From Ornithodoros turicata (Eukaryota > Arthropoda > Arachnida > Ixodida > Argasidae): a stretch of 64,000 nt of DNA. The notes below the pieces were generated by a model. The model did no database searches. It worked only from the letters and a program-made list of their open reading frames with translations, and was not told the origin of the DNA. Below are positions 62,839 through 64,000 of the stretch, piece after piece (position 1 is the stretch's first letter; each line of letters starts with the position of its first letter). The stretch covers positions 11,988,011-12,052,010 of the forward strand of contig NC_088210.1 in NCBI RefSeq assembly GCF_037126465.1, given 5' to 3'. The position numbers were made by a program, and so were the translations under genes.

Positions 62839-63375
62839 TAGAGATGGGACGAATCCACAATTTGCAAAAATCCGAATCCAAATCCAAATCCAAGTATGGT
62901 GCTACGAATCCACAAATCTTACGAATCTCGAATCTTTCGAATCCTTTCTTAAAAGCAGTTCGAAAAGAAAAAAAAAACCCCTACTGGTAAGTGTTTTGAA
63001 GCAGAATTTGATGCATTTATTTAAAAATAAAAATAAAAAAAATAAAAGTTCAGTTTCGAGATAAAGTATATATACCAATATAGTTTTTAGCTTATTGAAT
63101 ATATTGTTCATCGGCTATACAAGAAACATATCAAGTCTGAATTATTTCCATAAAGCTAAAGCAACAATCAAAAGCAAGGAAACAAGAAAACATCCGTCGG
63201 TCAATGCGGCTTTCAGTGGACTCCGGAGGCGTTAATTCGAAAAAGAAACGAACAAAACGGGGTCGGTGGATTCGAAAGATTCGATTCGCCCTTTTTGGGC
63301 ACGGAGATTCGGATTCCCGAATCTCGAATCCTTACCTAGGATTCGAGGATCCGCGGATTCGGCTGGCACATCCCT
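62839..63375. mobile_element. TIR element with TAGAGATGGGAC ends, 537 bp
   Basis: TAGAGATGGGACGAATCC at the left and GGATTCGGCTGGCACATCCCTA at the right. GAATCC/GGATTCG repeats in both subterminal parts. Flanking GTAAGGCC and GCAAGGAC match at 6 of 8, consistent with an old hAT-type insertion. Confidence 0.6.
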
Positions 63376-63385
63376 AGCAAGGACA

Positions 63386-63615
63386 CTCTAAAGACAGAGC
63401 TTCGCCCCTTTTCACCTTCTTTTTCAAACGTACACTGTTGCTTTACTTTTTTTTTTTAATTGTTGCGATTTGAATGTATGCTCACAAAAAAAAAGAAAAA
63501 AAAAAAAGGCCGTACGCCCCCGTTCTCTCCTCAAATCAGAAGCGATAACTGTTTCATTCGGCGCAATAGTTTGCGCAGAGTGTGTTGTGTAGGGAAGTCC
63601 TCCTTTTAGATTGTA
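63386..63615. mobile_element. Diverged MITE, B type
   Basis: CACTCTAAAGACAGAGCTTC at the left; GTACGCCCCCGTTCTCTCC, AATCAGAAGCGATAACTG and CTCCTTTTAGATTGTA at the right. The left arm is mostly lost. Confidence 0.6.
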
Positions 63616-64000
63616 AGAAAAAAAAACAAAAAAAAAAACGCTTGAATCGCTTTGCGTAAGGACGGATGTTCTCGTTTCGCTGTTTGCAGCACATTTCCCT
63701 GCTTCTGGGAGCTAAAGAACTATCGCCTTCCGCGCCGAACTAAGGAGCTAAGCACCACTCGAAATTCTTGTTAAGAAAAATGCGAACGCCTCTTTCCCTT
63801 CCTCTTCTTCTTCGTCTTCGTGTCTCTAAAGAGGAAAAAAAGAAAAAGGAAACAGGCGTAGGTATATTTGCATTCCTAAGGATGAAAAAGGAGCAGTGTT
63901 TCGTTTGGAGAAGAGATTCCGATTACGAATTTCTTGCATATATTTCCTCTACGTCTCGTTTTTCTTTCTTTCATTTTTTTTTTTGATATCGTTTCTGCGG
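63616..64000. other. Intergenic to window edge
   Basis: A and T runs; no border or coding signal. Confidence 0.4.

Overview
This is a repeat-dominated eukaryotic nuclear window with no operons and no bacterial-style gene packing. It fits a chelicerate, most likely a tick. The main reason is the repeated tRNA-derived SINE with a GTTCGAATCCCGG B box, an 'AGTCGGCCCAGGACGC' body and a (CAC)n tail, which resembles the Ruka-type SINEs described from ixodid ticks. A Penelope-like element with a GIY-YIG domain and several arthropod-type non-LTR retrotransposon ends agree with this. The species cannot be named from the sequence.

Only one segment looks like a cellular gene: a CpG-rich promoter-like stretch (about 8.70-8.95 kb) followed by a first coding exon (8950-9266, +) that encodes most of a PDZ domain and ends in a consensus splice donor. 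It resembles the N-terminal PDZ domain of neuronal-type nitric oxide synthase, but that identity is an inference. Nothing downstream is recognisable as a further exon of it. Two other short stretches (20798-20881 and 39762-39904) have splice-site-like borders and are weak candidates. A CpG-rich patch near 53.45-53.53 kb carries RFX-like and YY1-like motifs.

Everything else identifiable is mobile DNA. (1) One foldback MITE family of about 250 bp dominates, with ends CACTCTTAAAAATGAACTTC (A type) or CACTCTAAAAACAGAACTTC (B type) and the 10-bp palindrome GGCGTACGCC inside each arm. About thirty full, partial or decayed copies run from 0.4 to 63.6 kb. (2) Other DNA transposon derivatives have clear borders: hAT-like elements with 8-bp target duplications (2107-2949, 18804-19726, 36633-37500, 41332-42123, 43626-44369), Harbinger-like elements with TAA duplications (6205-7105, 58009-58226), and TA-flanked palindromes (10793-11185, 31550-31938, 21480-21651, and a nested pair at 51240-52134). 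(3) Non-LTR retrotransposon 3' ends with the C-terminal CCHC knuckle lie at 1-398, 17.39-17.88, 21.83-22.34, 32.36-32.68 and 46.82-47.33 kb; a CR1/L2-like end lies at 25.1-25.7 kb; and a Penelope-like 3' end lies at 13.5-14.5 kb. (4) At least four SINE groups are present.

The most interesting layer is how these elements interact. LINE 3' tails and SINEs repeatedly inserted into the terminal inverted repeats of the dominant MITE at one motif (TTTTTAAGAGTG or its B-type equivalent), with visible target duplications. In one place several insertions are chained at a regenerated target. The SINE shares its 3' tail with the LINE whose ORF end opens the window, which marks that LINE as its likely mobilising partner. 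Boundaries of decayed copies are approximate and were set by eye.
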